Source: Gemmatimonas groenlandica
GTDB lineage: Bacteria; Gemmatimonadota; Gemmatimonadetes; Gemmatimonadales; Gemmatimonadaceae
Reading direction: 5' to 3'
Assembly: GCF_013004105.1 (NCBI RefSeq)
Contig: NZ_CP053085.1
Span: forward strand, 496,001-560,000
DNA: 64,000 nt
Part shown: piece after piece, positions 62,133-64,000 of the stretch
Layout of the letters: every line of letters begins with the position of its first letter
Numbering within the stretch: position 1 is the first letter of the stretch
Made by a program: the position numbers and the translations under genes
The notes under the pieces: model-generated
What the model was told of the DNA's origin: nothing
Database searches by the model: none
What the model saw: the letters and a program-made list of their open reading frames with translations, nothing else

Positions 62133-63227
62133 GTCCGAATTTCGCACCAACGTTTCCAGTGCCCCCACGACCGTCTCCGCCTTGTACACCGCGTCGTTGG
62201 GCCGGGTGCGGAACCACGACTCGATCATGAGCAGTTCATCGAGTTGGTCGACCACGGCACCGGTAGGCGCCTGCACGCCGCGCTGCTCCAGCGCCTGGAG
62301 CGCCGTCACGGATTCCGGTTCGCGGCAGCGCGCTTCGGCCACCACGCGACCGTGTCGCACGAGATACAACCGGTCGTCGCCGTCGCGCCCCGGCATTGCG
62401 TACACGAAACTCGGCTTGGTGATCGCTTCACGCACGCGTGCGAGTTGAGCGTCGAGTTCCTGCAGCGCCGTGAGCCGGTCGCGCAGCCACCCGGCCCGCT
62501 CGTAGCTCAGCGCCGCGCTGGCGGCCGACATTTCGCGCACGAGCTGCTGATGCGGCGAATCGTCGCGTCCTTCCAGCACGGCGCGCGCGCGGGAAAGCTG
62601 CGCGCGATACGCGTACTCCGTGGTGGCGCCGACGCACGGACCGAGACAGCGTCGCGTCTCGTAGCGATGGCAGCCGGGTGTACGCGTGAGCGATGGATGC
62701 ACCATATCGTCGAACAGGTCGACCGCGTCGTGCAATACCATGGGCACGCGATCGGTACAGTCACGCAGCCCCAAGGCGTCGTTCAAGACGCGTAACGCCT
62801 CCACCAGCGGACGACGCGACGCGAACGGTCCGATCACCTGTGCCGCCTGCTTGGCACGGGCGGCGGCACTTGCGCGCTGAATGCGCAGCCGCGGCGCGGG
62901 GCCGCCGGCCACCGTGATCACCCACCACTTATCGAGCGGGCGCGCCGCCTTGATGTTGTACTTCGGGAGATGCGCGCGAATGAGCCGTACTTCGCGCAGC
63001 AATGCCGCGAATTCACTCGGCATCGGCTCCCATTCGATGCGCGCCGTTTCGCGCAGCAGCCGCGCATGACGGTGTTCGGGCCACGGCAGGCGGAAATACG
63101 ACAGCAATCGCGTGCGCACCTGCGTGCTCTTGCCTACATACAGCACCTCGCCGTGCACGCCGCGCATGAGGTACACGCCCGGCTCGTTGCGCATCTGCTC
63201 GCGTACCTGCTCCCGCAATCGCTGCAC
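62121..63227 (-). CDS. GIY-YIG nuclease, Cho/UvrC N-terminal-half type
   Basis: About 368 residues. The GIY-YIG domain begins EPGVYLMRGVHGEVLYVGKS (residues about 15-34) with RTRLLSYF following, then a middle region with CHRYETRRCLGPCVGATTEY (UvrC/Cho-type cysteine cluster). A UVR motif follows: 'LSYERAGWLRDRLTALQELD'. There is no C-terminal RNase H-like endonuclase domain or helix-hairpin-helix, so only one incision centre, as in Cho. The start is uncertain: GTG 63227 or ATG 63194; the open frame extends to 63494 inside the fpg gene. Confidence 0.82.
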   Translation of the reverse strand: MQRLREQVREQMRNEPGVYLMRGVHGEVLYVGKSTQVRTRLLSYFRLPWPEHRHARLLRETARIEWEPMPSEFAALLREVRLIRAHLPKYNIKAARPLDKWWVITVAGGPAPRLRIQRASAAARAKQAAQVIGPFASRRPLVEALRVLNDALGLRDCTDRVPMVLHDAVDLFDDMVHPSLTRTPGCHRYETRRCLGPCVGATTEYAYRAQLSRARAVLEGRDDSPHQQLVREMSAASAALSYERAGWLRDRLTALQELDAQLARVREAITKPSFVYAMPGRDGDDRLYLVRHGRVVAEARCREPESVTALQALEQRGVQAPTGAVVDQLDELLMIESWFRTRPNDAVYKAETVVGALETLVRNSDRLT

Positions 63228-63309
63228 GTCGGCGTCGGGCGAACCGACCGCCAGGTCGAGCTGCGTGGCCAGTTTGGGGCGCGACTTGCCGCGCCGTGTA
63301 CCGTCGAGC

Positions 63310-64000
63310 CTACCGCTGGCAGTGCGAGCAGAAGACGGTGCTGCGGCCGTCGATCGCGTGCGTGCCGACCAGACGACGGCCGCAGGCGAGACAGGGCTCG
63401 CCGGCGCGACCGTAGGCGGCCAACTGCTCGACGAAAGCGCCTCGTTCACCGCGCGCATCCCGGTAGTCGCGGAAGCTCGTGCCGCGGGCCGCAATGGACG
63501 CCGTCAACACGGCGCAGAGCTGCGCTCGCAGCTCCGCGCTTTCCTGCTCGGAGAGTGTGCGCGCTTCGCGCGACGGATCGATCCCGGCCAGCCACAGAGC
63601 CTCGTTCGCGTAGATGTTGCCGACGCCGGCAAGTCGCTTCTGGTCCATCAGAAACACTTTGATGGCTTGACGCGACTCCCGAACAAGTCCCGAAAACTCG
63701 GCGTCGCCGAGCTGCGGGTCAAGAGGTTCGGCACCTAATGCGGTCGAATAGTTCGTGAAACGTTCGGGTGACATGAGCGCCACCGTGCCCAGCCGCCGCA
63801 CATCGCGGTAGTGCAGGGCCCGACCATCCTGCAGGCGGAGCGTAACGGCCACGTAGGCCCGATCGGCCGCCGAGAGCGAGCCCTCATCAACCACCATGCC
63901 GCCCGTAAAGCGTGGCTGCACCACCACGCGCCACGGTGGCTCGGCGGCGTGACTCGCCGCCGTTCGGGGACGCATGTCGAGCACGATCAGTTTGGCCCGG
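63310..64000 (-). CDS. fpg: Formamidopyrimidine-DNA glycosylase, C-terminal part (5' end outside window)
   Basis: About 230 residues seen. The frame stays open to the window edge, so the catalytic N-terminal Pro-Glu is outside. Visible parts: 'RAKLIVLDM' and 'DGRALHYRDVRRLGTVAL', the helix-two-turn-helix FLMDQKRLAGVGNIYANEAL, and the C-terminal zinc finger CLACGRRLVGTHAIDGRSTVF then CSHCQR (four cysteines). It removes oxidised purines such as 8-oxoguanine from DNA. Located upstream of the nuclease gene on the same strand. Confidence 0.93.
   Translation of the reverse strand, partial: RAKLIVLDMRPRTAASHAAEPPWRVVVQPRFTGGMVVDEGSLSAADRAYVAVTLRLQDGRALHYRDVRRLGTVALMSPERFTNYSTALGAEPLDPQLGDAEFSGLVRESRQAIKVFLMDQKRLAGVGNIYANEALWLAGIDPSREARTLSEQESAELRAQLCAVLTASIAARGTSFRDYRDARGERGAFVEQLAAYGRAGEPCLACGRRLVGTHAIDGRSTVFCSHCQR

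Overview
The window is 64 kb of GC-rich bacterial chromosome packed with genes. There is no rRNA or tRNA gene, prophage, insertion sequence or CRISPR array, and no gene-free stretch longer than about 250 bases. No single marker fixes the taxon. The mix of traits suggests Gemmatimonadota or a related Gram-negative lineage: Ig-like repeat lipoproteins, secreted 6-bladed propellers, an ETF:quinone oxidoreductase of the cytochrome/CCG type, UbiA/UbiD/UbiX/UbiE quinone genes, and Tat-exported and lipoprotein enzymes. That placement is inference.

Layout. 1-2.5 kb: end of the ATP synthase operon (atpH 3' end and a strong hairpin), then a secreted M1-type metallopeptidase. 2.5-7.7 kb: a cupin, then a tightly coupled set of two sugar nucleotidyltransferases, a Tat-exported GH109-type glycosidase and a galactokinase-family kinase. 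7.8-15.3 kb: an M20 peptidase and an MFS transporter on divergent start codons, YbdD and CstA (peptide/pyruvate uptake) split by an unrelated gene, NAD-type isocitrate dehydrogenase and a phosphoesterase. 15.3-17.2 kb: a dioxygenase/hydrolase pair like the Mhq quinone-detoxification genes, behind a promoter overlapped by a perfect 20-bp palindrome. 17.2-22.2 kb: a SprT-like protease and two Ig-repeat lipoproteins. 22.4-27.5 kb: glutaryl-CoA-type acyl-CoA dehydrogenase, EtfB, EtfA and a membrane Fe-S ETF:quinone oxidoreductase, together a route from acyl-CoA oxidation to the quinone pool. 27.5-39.2 kb: GH3 glucosidase, a hybrid histidine kinase, and a six-gene minus-strand operon joined by short overlaps (gpmI, barrel protein, pterin synthase, PBP4-type peptidase, moeA, methyltransferase). 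39.4-43 kb: a cell-wall cassette (membrane protein, L,D-transpeptidase, two M15-like peptidases with built-in EF-hand loops). 43-48.5 kb: small envelope proteins, guaB, an amino-acid permease and a DHH phosphoesterase. 48.5-50.6 kb: a three-gene secreted system (six-cysteine peptide, thioredoxin-like protein, 6-bladed propeller). 50.8-54.8 kb: Mrp ATPase, MATE exporter, SAM hydrolase and a VapBC module. 54.9-56.9 kb: ECF sigma factor, zinc-finger anti-sigma and a membrane protein. 57-61 kb: UbiE-UbiD-UbiA-UbiX, the late steps of quinone (probably menaquinone) synthesis. 61-64 kb: a phosphodiesterase, a 102-nt imperfect palindrome, a Cho/UvrC-like nuclease and the 3' part of fpg.

The best candidates for undescribed biology are the peptide/thioredoxin/propeller operon (48.5-50.6 kb), the EF-hand wall-peptidase cassette (39.4-43 kb), the GH109/kinase/nucleotidyltransferase cassette (3.1-7.7 kb) and the palindrome at 62.0-62.1 kb.
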